NCBI GenBank assembly: GCA_029238175.1
Contig: JAQWGO010000180.1
Coordinates: 1-59,589 of the forward strand
Length of the DNA: 59,589 nucleotides
Direction of reading: 5' to 3'
Source: Henriciella sp.
Lineage (GTDB): Bacteria > Pseudomonadota > Alphaproteobacteria > Caulobacterales > Hyphomonadaceae
Positions 1 to 8,438 of the stretch are shown here, in pieces. Both the position numbers and the translations under genes were made by a program. The notes under the pieces are model-generated. The model was not told the DNA's origin and searched no databases. It saw only the letters and a list, made by a program, of their open reading frames with translations. Within the stretch, counting starts at the first letter, position 1. Each line of letters opens with the position of its first letter.

Positions 1-324
1 GACGGAGAAAGCTTCGGCGCCGGGCAGTAAGGAAATGCCGACAACCAGAAAATCAAACCAGTTCCAGCCAGACTTAAAGAACCCGAAACGATAGACCGCA
101 AGTTTTAGTGCAATCTCTATCGCGAAGATGATTGTAACAGCACGATCGAACCAATCCATTGAGGAGACGAGCCCCGGATTGAGTGTTTTCTCATAGGTCA
201 GGAAACCCAAGATAATCGCGTTGATAACGATCAGGGTTGTGACGAAGTTTCGAAATAGCTGCCCTTCGATTGCCGTTTCGAGCCTTGAATGACTTGTTTC
301 AAGGTCGAGTGTACCCTTCTTCAT
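1..324 (-). CDS. Voltage-gated ion channel (bacterial sodium channel type), N-terminal part
   Basis: The first 108 residues of a minus-strand protein run off the left edge. Translation from the ATG at 324 gives a short charged N-terminus followed by three hydrophobic segments at about residues 25-44, 58-78 and 90-105. The third contains WNWFDFLVVGISLLPG, which is typical of S3 of the six-helix ion transport family (PF00520), to which bacterial NavBac channels belong; S4 and the pore lie outside the window. An AGGGGA ribosome binding site precedes the ATG. It would sit in the inner membrane and pass sodium or calcium on depolarisation. Ion selectivity cannot be judged without the pore loop, so a potassium channel is not excluded. 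Confidence 0.8.
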   Translation of the reverse strand, partial: MKKGTLDLETSHSRLETAIEGQLFRNFVTTLIVINAIILGFLTYEKTLNPGLVSSMDWFDRAVTIIFAIEIALKLAVYRFGFFKSGWNWFDFLVVGISLLPGAEAFSV

Positions 325-370
325 GCTAGTCCCCTTTGATATTGAGGTTTTAGCGCGGCCTACGCAGCAA

Positions 371-1066
371 TCAACTAGCTTTAAGAGAAACAGTCACACC
401 GCAGAATTTGAAACTATCGGCGTTGGTTTCAAGATCGGATGTTTTAGCGCGTTTCAGGACGGCCTCAGGTTGGTCCAGCTCTAGCGTAATGCCTGTAACC
501 ATGTCTTTGTTGCCGGGGACGATGTTGAGCATATCTAGCGGATCGCCGAGGAGGCTCTGCCACCGGTTTAATAGGGCTTGGGTATCGCAGGCGGTTATGG
601 TTGCACGAGTTATGGCACCCGGGACGGACGCTTCTTGCCAATCTGGCCCGCCCCATCGCCATGACCCTTCGGGCCGCGCCTCGTCCACTGAAACAATAGC
701 GGCTCCAATATCGGCGGGATGAAAGTGGCTTGCGCTAATGTCGGGCAAATCAGCATTCCAGACGCGGCGAATCTTTGCTTTGTCTGCGCGGCGGCGAACG
801 CTTTCCAGATCATCAGTCTGGAAAATTGCCATATATCCACCTTCGCCTTGGTTGCGATCGAGGAACCGTCCGGCGGCCGTGTTCGCTTGCGTCGGAACAA
901 CAACTTCCAGAAATTGATCACCTAGCGCGAAGACGCCATTGGTTAGACCAAACTCGCCTACGCCTGGATCGACATAAGGCGCGCCCAAGCCAAGCACGTG
1001 CCGTAGACACGCGATATCTGACTGCTGGTTTGAAGCGAAGACGAGTTGGCGGATGCGGACAGGCAT
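371..1066 (-). CDS. VOC-family protein (glyoxalase-like domain)
   Basis: This 231-residue cytoplasmic protein has two glyoxalase-like halves. It opens with the beta strand IRQLVFAS and a short helix, then GDQFLEVVVP, the pattern of the glyoxalase-like domain family (PF13468) within the vicinal oxygen chelate superfamily. Members use a metal centre for isomerisation, dioxygenation or lyase chemistry, but the substrate here cannot be read from sequence and the family includes members of unknown activity. The gene lies 5 bp downstream of the NTF2-like lipoprotein gene on the same strand and is probably co-transcribed with it. No truncation is seen. Confidence 0.7.
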   Translation of the reverse strand: MPVRIRQLVFASNQQSDIACLRHVLGLGAPYVDPGVGEFGLTNGVFALGDQFLEVVVPTQANTAAGRFLDRNQGEGGYMAIFQTDDLESVRRRADKAKIRRVWNADLPDISASHFHPADIGAAIVSVDEARPEGSWRWGGPDWQEASVPGAITRATITACDTQALLNRWQSLLGDPLDMLNIVPGNKDMVTGITLELDQPEAVLKRAKTSDLETNADSFKFCGVTVSLKAS

Positions 1067-1070
1067 AGGC

Positions 1071-1550
1071 TTAGTTGGCCGAAGTTGTCGTGTCGCTGAC
1101 GACTTTCCACGTGCCGTCTATCTTGCGCAAAAGCAGGGTGAAGAGGCCGGAAGGATTGTCAGCGGCACGCGCAAGCGCCCAGCCGCCATGTACGACGGCG
1201 TCATCATCACCAATGCGGCTGACTTCTAGAGCGCTAAAGGTCAAACGGCCCATTGCGGCCCGGTCCGCATAGTTCTTGTTATAGCGGTCGCTTGTTTCTT
1301 GCCACCCGCGCGTCACGGTTCCACCAGAGGCGAAGCGAAGGTCTGGCGACTGCCAATAGCCGGCCATGAAGCCATCAATGTCGCCTGCGTTCCACGCATC
1401 CTGTTGCGCGCTCAGGACAGAAAGAATCATAGCCTCTTCTTCAGCTTCTGAGACCCCAAGCAGTTGGGTATCGTTTACGTTGAGGTTTACCGCGCAGGCT
1501 GGAAGCATGGCAATCAAGGCAAAGCTGGCGGCGAGAGATTTGAAATGCAT
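1071..1550 (-). CDS. NTF2-like (DUF4440/SnoaL type) lipoprotein
   Basis: The start is placed at the ATG at 1550, not the longer reading frame from 1601, because an AGGAA ribosome binding site precedes it and it begins a lipoprotein signal peptide with lipobox LPAC at about residue 19. The remaining ~140 residues have the NTF2-like fold signature: a helix (LSVLSAQQDAWNAGDIDGFMAGYW), then the W/F-rich strands ending FTLLLRKIDGTWKVVSDTT. Relatives are small cone-shaped proteins with steroid-isomerase-like or polyketide-cyclase-like activity, or binding roles. Likely a periplasmic lipoprotein of unknown ligand, in one operon with the VOC gene. Confidence 0.75.
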   Translation of the reverse strand: MHFKSLAASFALIAMLPACAVNLNVNDTQLLGVSEAEEEAMILSVLSAQQDAWNAGDIDGFMAGYWQSPDLRFASGGTVTRGWQETSDRYNKNYADRAAMGRLTFSALEVSRIGDDDAVVHGGWALARAADNPSGLFTLLLRKIDGTWKVVSDTTTSAN

Positions 1551-1667
1551 TTCATGTTCCTGACTCTGTTGCAAAGGCCTGTTCGGCGTATTCAAAATCA
1601 TTTACCCCATTGGACATCTTGGCAAGAGGGTCCATATCGGTGCCAAGCGAAGACGGGGTAGTTTTGC

Positions 1668-2720
1668 ATGATGATGTTCGTCCTAATCCTAGCTGGTTTT
1701 GTCTTACTGTTTGCGGGTGGTGAGTCCTTGGTCCGGGGATCTGTTGGGATTGCCCGTAAGTTTGGAATGTCGGAGCTGGTCATTGGTTTAACTCTTGTTG
1801 GCTTTGGTACGAGTTTACCTGAAATGGTGACAAGCCTTGAGGCGTTATCGGAGGGTGCAGTTGGACTTTCGATTGGGAATGTCATCGGATCAAATGTGGC
1901 AAATATTCTTCTTGTCATTGGCGCAGCGGCGCTCGTGAAATCATTTATGACAAACCCGCGCGCCTTGGCGCGTGATGGGCTGTTTATGGTTGCCGTCACG
2001 ATCGTGTTCGCGGTCGTCGTCTGGTTTGATATGTTCACGCGCCTAACAGGCATTATGTTTGTTTTGCTTTTGCTGGCTTATCTAACCGGGTCAATTATTC
2101 TGGACCGCCGCGCCAATAGCGCTGCAGGTGGCATGCACCAAGGTGAGGCTGAGGAGTTTGATGCAGACGATCCGGTATGGCTCTCTGCAGTAATGACGCT
2201 TGCCGGTATAATTGGTGTCATTGTGGGTGCCAAATTTTTGGTCTCAGGCGGATCTGATGCAGCCCGATTGTTTGGTGTATCAGAGACTGTGATCGGTATT
2301 TCTATTGTCGCGATTGGCACAAGTCTTCCAGAGTTAGTGACATCCGTCATGGCGGCCCGAAAGGGTAAAGCCGATGTTGCGCTTGGAAACGTGCTTGGGT
2401 CGAACGTGTTTAATATCCTCGGTATTCTTGGGGTGTCGGCGATTGTGTTCCCATTCTCACTTATCGATACCAGTGTCGCGGCGGTTGCTGGGGCGCCGCT
2501 TGAGGTTGCTGCAATGACGTTTGGCGAGGCGAGAAGTCTTGTGACCTGGACGGATATGGGGGCGATTGGTCTTTCAATCTTTCTGCTTGGTTTGTTTGCG
2601 TTCACGGGTCGCAAGTTGGCGCGCTGGGAAGGCGCCACTCTTTTGGGTGCGTATTTTCTTTATATCGGTTTGCGGTTCGACATGATCCCCGTGATTTCAA
2701 TCCCAGGTTTCGGAGGCTAA
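1668..2720 (+). CDS. Calcium/sodium antiporter, CaCA family (YrbG-like)
   Basis: The 350-residue inner-membrane protein shows the two inverted alpha repeats that define the Ca2+/cation antiporter family: GTSLPE at residues 48-52 with GNVIGSN at 70-76, and again GTSLPE at 217-222 with GNVLGSN at 240-246. About ten hydrophobic segments are visible, with an acidic cytoplasmic loop near residues 150-170 between the halves. The conserved Glu and Asn of the repeats form the ion sites in known homologues. Three ATG codons lie in a row at the start, so the exact first residue is uncertain by one or two. queF follows 2 bp later and is co-transcribed. Confidence 0.93.
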   Translation: MMMFVLILAGFVLLFAGGESLVRGSVGIARKFGMSELVIGLTLVGFGTSLPEMVTSLEALSEGAVGLSIGNVIGSNVANILLVIGAAALVKSFMTNPRALARDGLFMVAVTIVFAVVVWFDMFTRLTGIMFVLLLLAYLTGSIILDRRANSAAGGMHQGEAEEFDADDPVWLSAVMTLAGIIGVIVGAKFLVSGGSDAARLFGVSETVIGISIVAIGTSLPELVTSVMAARKGKADVALGNVLGSNVFNILGILGVSAIVFPFSLIDTSVAAVAGAPLEVAAMTFGEARSLVTWTDMGAIGLSIFLLGLFAFTGRKLARWEGATLLGAYFLYIGLRFDMIPVISIPGFGG

Positions 2721-2722
2721 AA

Positions 2723-3190
2723 GTGGCTGAAAAAGACATTTACGCAGGGCTTGATAAGCTTGGGAAGCAGATCGCGGCACCAACCTCGCCTGATAAAGCA
2801 ACGTTAGAACGTGTGCCTAATCCACATGCTGACACGCTATACTTGGCGCGGTTTGTATGCCCGGAGTTTACGTCGCTCTGCCCGGTCACAAATCAACCTG
2901 ACTTTGCGCATTTGGTTATTGATTATGCGCCGGGTGACTGGCTGGTTGAGAGTAAAAGCCTAAAGCTATACCTGACGAGTTTTCGCAATCATGGCGGCTT
3001 CCATGAGGATTGTACGCTGCGGGTCGGAAAAGAGATTGCCGAACTGCTAAGCCCGCGTTGGTTGCGGATCAGCGGTTACTGGTATCCGCGGGGCGGCATT
3101 CCGATTGATGTGTTCTGGCAGACAGGCAATGTACCTGACGGTCTATACGTTCCAGATACCGGCGTCGCGCCGTATCGTGGACGCGGATAG
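2723..3190 (+). CDS. queF: NADPH-dependent 7-cyano-7-deazaguanine reductase
   Basis: QueF reduces preQ0 to preQ1 in queuosine biosynthesis, the only known nitrile-to-amine reduction in biology. At 155 residues this is the short unimodal (YkvM-type) form. Cys53 in [10 protein letters not shown] is the nucleophile, Asp60 the proton donor, and ESKSLK at 76-81 is the QueF motif for NADPH; the later GGFHEDC also fits. Translation starts at GTG 2723, with a CGGAGG ribosome binding site inside the last codons of the antiporter gene, so the two genes are coupled. The stop faces the convergent permease gene 7 bp away. The rest of the queuosine pathway is not in the window. Confidence 0.95.
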   Translation: MAEKDIYAGLDKLGKQIAAPTSPDKATLERVPNPHADTLYLARFVCPEFTSLCPVTNQPDFAHLVIDYAPGDWLVESKSLKLYLTSFRNHGGFHEDCTLRVGKEIAELLSPRWLRISGYWYPRGGIPIDVFWQTGNVPDGLYVPDTGVAPYRGRG

Positions 3191-3196
3191 CCTCAC

Positions 3197-5278
3197 CTAG
3201 AAGTCGTTTCGTTTCAGACGCGCCAAGTCTTCAGGTTCACCGATGACGGCAACGAGATCGCCCGGCTGCAAAACCTCTTTCGGTGCAGCAATGATGATCT
3301 GTCCGTCGCGTTCAATCATCGCGATCAGACAGCTATCTGGCAGCTCAAACTCGGCGAGTGGTTTACCGACATGTTCTTCCAAATAAGGGAAATCGCTGAT
3401 CGGAGCATGTAGGAAGTGATCATCTCGCATGAGAATTTCATTCATCTCCCGGTCTGTATTTGCAGAGAGCCAACGGCGATCAAAGTCATAGGCTTGGACG
3501 ACTTCTGCCAAGTGGCCCGCGAGGCGCAGATCTAGACCCGCTGGACGTCTTGGGCAGAGCAGCATCATAATCGTATGTGTCTCACCTATACCATCGGCTG
3601 CAATCGTCGTGTTCGGACCAAATTTGAAGACGACAAGTTCCGGACGTTTCAAGGATTCGTGACTGCGATAGGCTAGCAGAACATGTTCGCTGAGCGGGTG
3701 GAGAGTTGCCGCATTGCTTGAGAAGATTTGGTCAAGGGCTTCGCGTTCAATTTCAAATGCCGAATGGGCAATATTCTTTGTTTCCTCAACGATCATGTCG
3801 CGTGAGTAAGAGCCGACCGTATATGTATGCACGACACACCGCGCGATCAGGCTTTCATAGGAGAGATTTTCGTCCTGCGTGCGATCATGGATAATCGTCA
3901 TGAGTTCGCGCTCAAGCCCCTCATATCGCATTTGCCCGAGGCGTTCATGCACATGGAATATCGCTCCACGCCGCTGTAGATTGCCCGCAGCATAAAACTG
4001 GTACCAGAGCGCACAGCCGATGGTTAGCATGCCGGTAAAGCCAATCGCCATAAGTCCCATTTCGACGATAAGCCAAAACGAGATTAGGATCCCTGCAACT
4101 TGCACCCACGGATAGAACGGGGACTTAAAGCCGGGCTTATAGCTGGCAATACGGCTTTCACGCATGACAATGACAGCCAAGCAAACAAGTCCGAACAGTA
4201 AGAGCTGAAAGGCTGAGGCGAGCTTTGCAACGGCTTCAACGTCGAACAGTAGAATAACGACAATCATGGCGCCGACAGTCACGGCGATAGAGAATGTTGG
4301 CGTTCCAAATTTGCCGATTTTGCTAAACCGTGGCGGGACAAGTTTATCTTTCGCCATCGCATAGGGATAGCGTGAGGCTGAAAGGATGCCTGCATTGCCC
4401 GTTGATGCGAATGCCGCGATCGCAGCGACCACAATCAGGATGATGCCAAGATCAAGCGGTACCCAGCCCAGAAACTTTCGACCTGCATCGGCCACCGGCG
4501 TTAGGCTTGAATACAGCTCTTCTGGCGGCAGTACATTGATGATGACGATTACGCCCAGTGTATAAACGGCGGTTGCGGTGATCAAAGATAAGATCATGCC
4601 GAGCGGAATATTTCGATCTGGATTTTGGACTTCTTCTGCAACAGATGCCACCTTAGTGAGGCCGGCGTATGAGACGAAGACAAGACCAATCGTTGCGACG
4701 AAACCAACGAAGCCTGATGTGAAGAAGGCTTGATCGCCTTCATTTGGCTCCCAGCTGTCGGCAAGGCCGGTCTCTGCCAGCCCGAAAATGGTGAAGGCTG
4801 CCAAGATTACGACGAGTGTTGCGACAAGAATGCGCTGCAGCATGGTTGTTTCTTTAGCGCCAAACGTATTCACCAGCCCAAAGACAATGGTCAAAATGAC
4901 TGCAAGTGCGATGATTGGGACATCAATGTAAAGGCTAAGATATGCGCCCATTCCGACAAGGGCGAACGCGCTTTTAAAGATGACTGCGACCCACGATCCA
5001 AGGCCGCCAATTGTTCCGAAAAGTGGTCCCAATGCGCGGTCTAGGAAATAGTAAGTGCCGCCAGCTTTGGGCATCGCTGTTGAAAGCTCTGCCATACAAA
5101 ACATAGCTGGGAGGATCAGAAAACCTGCAACGAGGTAAGCAAAGTAGACAGAGTCGCCTGTATATCCGGCTGCGATGCCTGGCAGGAGAAAGAAGCCAGA
5201 GCTGAACATCGCCCCGGTCGAGATTGCGTACACGTCAAAAAGGGTGAGATTCTTTTTGAGTTTCTTGTCGTCAGCCAT
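3197..5278 (-). CDS. APC-superfamily permease with EIIA-like and RCK_C tail
   Basis: At 693 residues this is much longer than a usual amino acid permease. Residues 1-430 form the APC core with about twelve membrane segments; STGAMFSSGFFLLPG is the helix-1 motif with an unwound Gly stretch, and SYAGLTKVASVAEEV matches helix 6. Residues 440-600 are soluble and resemble a PTS EIIA type-2 domain (HVLLAYRSHESL, then a THTIMMLLCP strand). Residues 620-693 match the TrkA-C/RCK_C ligand-binding domain (DSCLIAMIERDGQIIIAAP, LQPGDLVAVIG). The tail suggests control by a small ligand such as a nucleotide. Substrate is unknown; amino acids or polyamines are likely. The permease assignment is firm, the middle domain less so. 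Confidence 0.85.
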   Translation of the reverse strand: MADDKKLKKNLTLFDVYAISTGAMFSSGFFLLPGIAAGYTGDSVYFAYLVAGFLILPAMFCMAELSTAMPKAGGTYYFLDRALGPLFGTIGGLGSWVAVIFKSAFALVGMGAYLSLYIDVPIIALAVILTIVFGLVNTFGAKETTMLQRILVATLVVILAAFTIFGLAETGLADSWEPNEGDQAFFTSGFVGFVATIGLVFVSYAGLTKVASVAEEVQNPDRNIPLGMILSLITATAVYTLGVIVIINVLPPEELYSSLTPVADAGRKFLGWVPLDLGIILIVVAAIAAFASTGNAGILSASRYPYAMAKDKLVPPRFSKIGKFGTPTFSIAVTVGAMIVVILLFDVEAVAKLASAFQLLLFGLVCLAVIVMRESRIASYKPGFKSPFYPWVQVAGILISFWLIVEMGLMAIGFTGMLTIGCALWYQFYAAGNLQRRGAIFHVHERLGQMRYEGLERELMTIIHDRTQDENLSYESLIARCVVHTYTVGSYSRDMIVEETKNIAHSAFEIEREALDQIFSSNAATLHPLSEHVLLAYRSHESLKRPELVVFKFGPNTTIAADGIGETHTIMMLLCPRRPAGLDLRLAGHLAEVVQAYDFDRRWLSANTDREMNEILMRDDHFLHAPISDFPYLEEHVGKPLAEFELPDSCLIAMIERDGQIIIAAPKEVLQPGDLVAVIGEPEDLARLKRNDF

Positions 5279-5324
5279 GTTTCACCAGCCCCAAGATAGA
5301 ACTTGCCCCATTTGTTGTAATGCT

Positions 5325-5352
5325 TATCTAAGGCGCTGTGCTGCCAGTCCAA
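5325..5352 (-). promoter_or_regulatory. Possible sigma-70 promoter for the APC permease
   Basis: On the minus strand TTGGAC (5352-5347) and TAGATA (5330-5325) are 16 bp apart, about 50 bp upstream of the permease ATG. Spacing is slightly short, and this is a weak visual prediction. Confidence 0.3.
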
Positions 5353-5448
5353 GAACAATCGCTCTACGAGTGTGCCAAAAGTTCTAAGAATGCCGAAACG
5401 AGGGACATTGCTCATCGCACATTCATACACTCTGCGATAAAAATAGGC

Positions 5449-6183
5449 ATGATTAGGGGCTTACTTTCCATTCTTGTGTCGGGGTTTGTGTTCGTTTCGG
5501 CGTCTGCGCAGGTCGTAGACGCATGTCAGACGACCGAAGCTGAATGCGTTCTCGACGCGGCATGGAGTGCGGCTCTAGAGCTGCCCGAAGAGAAACAGCA
5601 ACGGTTGTCGTCGGTCTTTCTTGAGGTTGCTAATCTTACTGAAGATTCCGCGCTAGCAGATAAATGGGCCAGCCGGTTCGGTGTTGCCGCTTCTGTGGGT
5701 GAGAACGTCTATCCTGACTTTGGGTGGCAGAGCGCTGAGCCGGTTATTAAAGCCGAAGGTGTTGAAGGTCTGATCCAAAAAGCCAAAGCCAAACAAGGCG
5801 ACCTTAGTATTGGCCGCGCAGATGCTTTGCTTGCCGCCGGACGAAGGCTCCATTTGGAACAGCCTGGTGACGCAAAAGCCATTAACGCAGCTCTGATTGA
5901 TATTGCGATGTCAGCGTCAGATTTTGAGAAGCCAGTCTTGGCACATGCTGCAGCTGAGTTGGCGATGATCCGATGTGACGTGTCAGCGTTGGATCGGGCT
6001 TTGCTGATGACCGATGCGCCCGCCAATCTTCGCTATGCTTTTTGGCGCGCGCGGATTGAAGGCGGCGTGCTTGGACTGCTCACCCGTGTGCGTAGCGAAG
6101 CAAGCGATAGTGATACCCGCCACGTGCGGCAGGTGCTGGATGGTTATCGCGCGATTTTAGAGTTTGGGCCGTGCAGCCAATAG
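5449..6183 (+). CDS. Secreted hypothetical protein
   Basis: I do not recognise this family. The ATG at 5449 is chosen because it begins a clear Sec signal peptide (basic MIRG, hydrophobic core, cleavage near SASAQ at residue 21); the longer frame from 5338 would bury it. The mature part of about 224 residues is rich in Ala, Glu and Leu and looks all-helical, suggesting a repeat-type helical protein such as TPR-like, though no repeat is clean. Cysteines near the N-terminus (DACQTTEAEC) and two near the C-terminus could form periplasmic disulfides. It is divergent from the permease gene and is followed 31 bp later by the DUF2270 gene. Confidence 0.65.
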   Translation: MIRGLLSILVSGFVFVSASAQVVDACQTTEAECVLDAAWSAALELPEEKQQRLSSVFLEVANLTEDSALADKWASRFGVAASVGENVYPDFGWQSAEPVIKAEGVEGLIQKAKAKQGDLSIGRADALLAAGRRLHLEQPGDAKAINAALIDIAMSASDFEKPVLAHAAAELAMIRCDVSALDRALLMTDAPANLRYAFWRARIEGGVLGLLTRVRSEASDSDTRHVRQVLDGYRAILEFGPCSQ

Positions 6184-6214
6184 GCAGTTAACGCATTTGA
6201 TCTATATCAGATGC

Positions 6215-6901
6215 ATGACAGACCCTGATATTGATCCGATCGAACCTATTTGCGGCAGCGCTGAAGCTGGCGCGCTGGCCCACCTTTACCGGGCTGAAGT
6301 CTACCGATCGACAATCTGGCGACAGCGTTTGGACATGACGACCAACTGGGCTGTTGTCTCGACGGGGATCGCGCTTTCCGTCAGTTTTGCCGATGAAAGC
6401 GCGTCCGCATTGCCGATTGTTTTGGTGGGAATGCTCTCGGTCATGTTCTTAATTTTAGAAGCTCGGCGCTATCGATATTTTTCAGTTTGGAAGTTTAGGG
6501 CCCGTCTGTTGGAGCTTGCAGTCTATGTTCCAATTCTAAAAGGCGAGGGTGTTTCGATTCCTCAAGATAAGGGTACGCCTTTGTCGGATGACTATACCCA
6601 TCCGCAGCATAGAATTACGGCGATACGGGCGCTTGGCCGCCGTTTGCGCCGCAATTATGGATGGATATTTGCTATCCAAGGGATCGCTTATTTCGCAAAG
6701 ATCGCCATCCACCCAAGCGATGTCGCTGGCTGGGAAGAGTTCATGTATCGCGCCCATATCGGCCATGTGCCGGGCTGGTTAGCTCTGGCGTCAGGGGCAG
6801 CCTTCCATCTCGCTTGGATTGGAATTGCAATCTACACGTGGCGGCAGGAAAAAGCCGATAAGTCGATAATGGCTGACCATCTGGCCCCGGACATGCCTTA
6901 A
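6215..6901 (+). CDS. DUF2270 integral membrane protein
   Basis: The protein has about 228 residues from the ATG at 6215, which was preferred because the upstream extension lies inside the preceding gene. LYRAEVYRSTIWRQRLDMTT followed by two close membrane helices, then LEARRYRYFSVWKFRARLLE, is the signature of the DUF2270 family. Two further hydrophobic stretches lie near residues 150-165 and 190-212. Function of the family is unknown. No strong ribosome binding site precedes the start, and the weak 4-bp spacing to another ATG (6211, out of frame) is odd. The last 4 bp overlap the convergent alcohol dehydrogenase gene. Confidence 0.75.
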   Translation: MTDPDIDPIEPICGSAEAGALAHLYRAEVYRSTIWRQRLDMTTNWAVVSTGIALSVSFADESASALPIVLVGMLSVMFLILEARRYRYFSVWKFRARLLELAVYVPILKGEGVSIPQDKGTPLSDDYTHPQHRITAIRALGRRLRRNYGWIFAIQGIAYFAKIAIHPSDVAGWEEFMYRAHIGHVPGWLALASGAAFHLAWIGIAIYTWRQEKADKSIMADHLAPDMP

Positions 6902-7935
6902 GGCGTCAGCACAACTTTCATTACCCCATCCTCGCGCGCGTTGAAGCGGCGATAAGCCTCTGCGCCCTCAGACAGTGGCATGCGGTGACTGATGACTCTT
7001 TCAGGTGTGAGTTTGCCAGACTGAACCAATGGGATCAACTCGGGCCAAGTTTCCGGGACAGAGCATAATCCGGTGCGGAAGGTCAGACTTTTATTGAACG
7101 CCAGCCCCATTGGGAAATCGAAATTACGGGTTTGATTGACGCCAATACAGCTGACGGTGCCTGCGACGCTCGCCACCATGATAGACAGTTTGATGGCGGG
7201 ATCGGCACCAACAGCCTCAACCACGCTATCGCACATTTTGCCGGAGGTCTGTTCAGCGATGATAGCTGGCGCTTCTTCTGCGCTTAAGCCTATCGCTCCA
7301 AATTGCTCAGCGGCCTTTCGGCGCTCTGGTACCAAATCAATGGCATAAACTTTGGCCGCACCGAGAACAAACGCCCCTTGGACCGCCATCAAGCCGATGG
7401 GACCGCACCCGACAACCGCAACGGTCGCGCCCGGTCTAATGTCTGCACGGCGAAGGCCGTACCAAGCGGTCGGCATATTGTCAGTCAGGAGAAGCGCCTG
7501 GTCATCACTTACACCGTCTGGGATATGGCAGAGGGTTATGTCCGCCGTGGGCACCATCGCATAATCAGACTGTACGCCAGCGAGATGTTCCGTAATGCCA
7601 AAACACCGACCCTGTTTCAGCTCGCACTCGGAGACTTTCCCTGCCAAGCAAGTTCTGCAGTTGCCGCACCCGACCGCGGCGGAGATCATGACTTTATCGC
7701 CGGGCCTAAAACGGCTTACGGCGGAACCGGTTTCAACAACTTCTCCGACGGCTTCGTGTCCGACGCAGAAGCCCGTTGTTTCGGTAAACCCGTGACCTTG
7801 ATAGATGTGCAGATCGGAGCCGCAAATTCCGCACGCGGAGACTTTTACAATCGCGCCGCGCGCGTCTTCAGGGTCGGGCAGCTCCGTATCGTCGTAGCGA
7901 ATATCTTCCGCGCCGTGATAGACCAGACCTTTCAT
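6898..7935 (-). CDS. Zinc-dependent alcohol dehydrogenase (MDR superfamily)
   Basis: A 345-residue enzyme that should oxidise an alcohol or polyol with NAD(P)+. The catalytic zinc ligands Cys38 (GICGSDLH) and His60-Glu61 (VGHEAVGEV) are present, as are all four structural zinc cysteines (Cys90, 93, 96, 104). The Rossmann glycine motif is VAVVGCGPIGLMAVQG. ATG 7935 is chosen because GGAGGG precedes it and it begins the usual MKGLVYHG strand; a longer frame from 7989 has no support. Relatives act on threonine, sorbitol, formaldehyde-type or aryl alcohols, and the substrate here is open. Monocistronic by position. Confidence 0.9.
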   Translation of the reverse strand: MKGLVYHGAEDIRYDDTELPDPEDARGAIVKVSACGICGSDLHIYQGHGFTETTGFCVGHEAVGEVVETGSAVSRFRPGDKVMISAAVGCGNCRTCLAGKVSECELKQGRCFGITEHLAGVQSDYAMVPTADITLCHIPDGVSDDQALLLTDNMPTAWYGLRRADIRPGATVAVVGCGPIGLMAVQGAFVLGAAKVYAIDLVPERRKAAEQFGAIGLSAEEAPAIIAEQTSGKMCDSVVEAVGADPAIKLSIMVASVAGTVSCIGVNQTRNFDFPMGLAFNKSLTFRTGLCSVPETWPELIPLVQSGKLTPERVISHRMPLSEGAEAYRRFNAREDGVMKVVLTP

Positions 7936-8113
7936 ACCAAACCCTCCAGTTTTGAGGTTAGATTGATGACCTAACGTAAGGGAGTGCAAGACCTGATTTG
8001 AAACTCTGACTCTTCAGGCTTGCCGCAATGGCTCTCATCCTGTAATGACGCGCTTTCCGAGATTTAGAGACCGGTCAGTAATCGGCCTCAACCCAACTCA
8101 AGAGAGCATCGCT

Positions 8114-8332
8114 ATGAAAGCCGATACACACCCAGACTATCACATGATCACTGTCGTTATGACAGATGGCACTGAATATCAGACCCGTTCGACTTGGGGC
8201 AATGAAGGCGACCGTTTGGTCCTTGATATTGACTCAAGCTCGCACCCAGCATGGACTGGCGGCAATAGCTCAGGTCTTGACCGTGGTGGCCGCGTCTCGC
8301 GCTTCAAAGACAAGTTCAAGGGTTTCGTATAG
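8114..8332 (+). CDS. rpmE: 50S ribosomal protein L31
   Basis: The product of 72 residues starts [10 protein letters not shown], the hallmark of bL31, and ends in a basic [10 protein letters not shown] tail. It lies on the large subunit and contributes to the bridge with the 30S head. The zinc-binding Cys pairs (CxxC) of the classical form are absent, so this is the zinc-independent C-minus type. The reading frame extends to 8045, but ATG 8114 is the family start. The gene is flanked by divergent and convergent neighbours and closes with a strong terminator, so it is monocistronic. Confidence 0.95.
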   Translation: MKADTHPDYHMITVVMTDGTEYQTRSTWGNEGDRLVLDIDSSSHPAWTGGNSSGLDRGGRVSRFKDKFKGFV

Positions 8333-8365
8333 ATTCCAAGCCAACTTGGCAAATTTGTTCAGAAA

Positions 8366-8394
8366 GCCTGGTCCACTTGGACCGGGCTTTTTTT
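8366..8394 (+). terminator. Rho-independent terminator of rpmE
   Basis: The stem GCCTGGTCC (8366-8374) pairs with GGACCGGGC (8379-8387) with one G-T wobble around loop ACTT, followed by seven T. It starts 34 bp after the rpmE stop. Confidence 0.93.
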
Positions 8395-8438
8395 ATGGTA
8401 AAGTTTGGTGCAACCTCATTGTTGCTTGAAGCTGGAAT

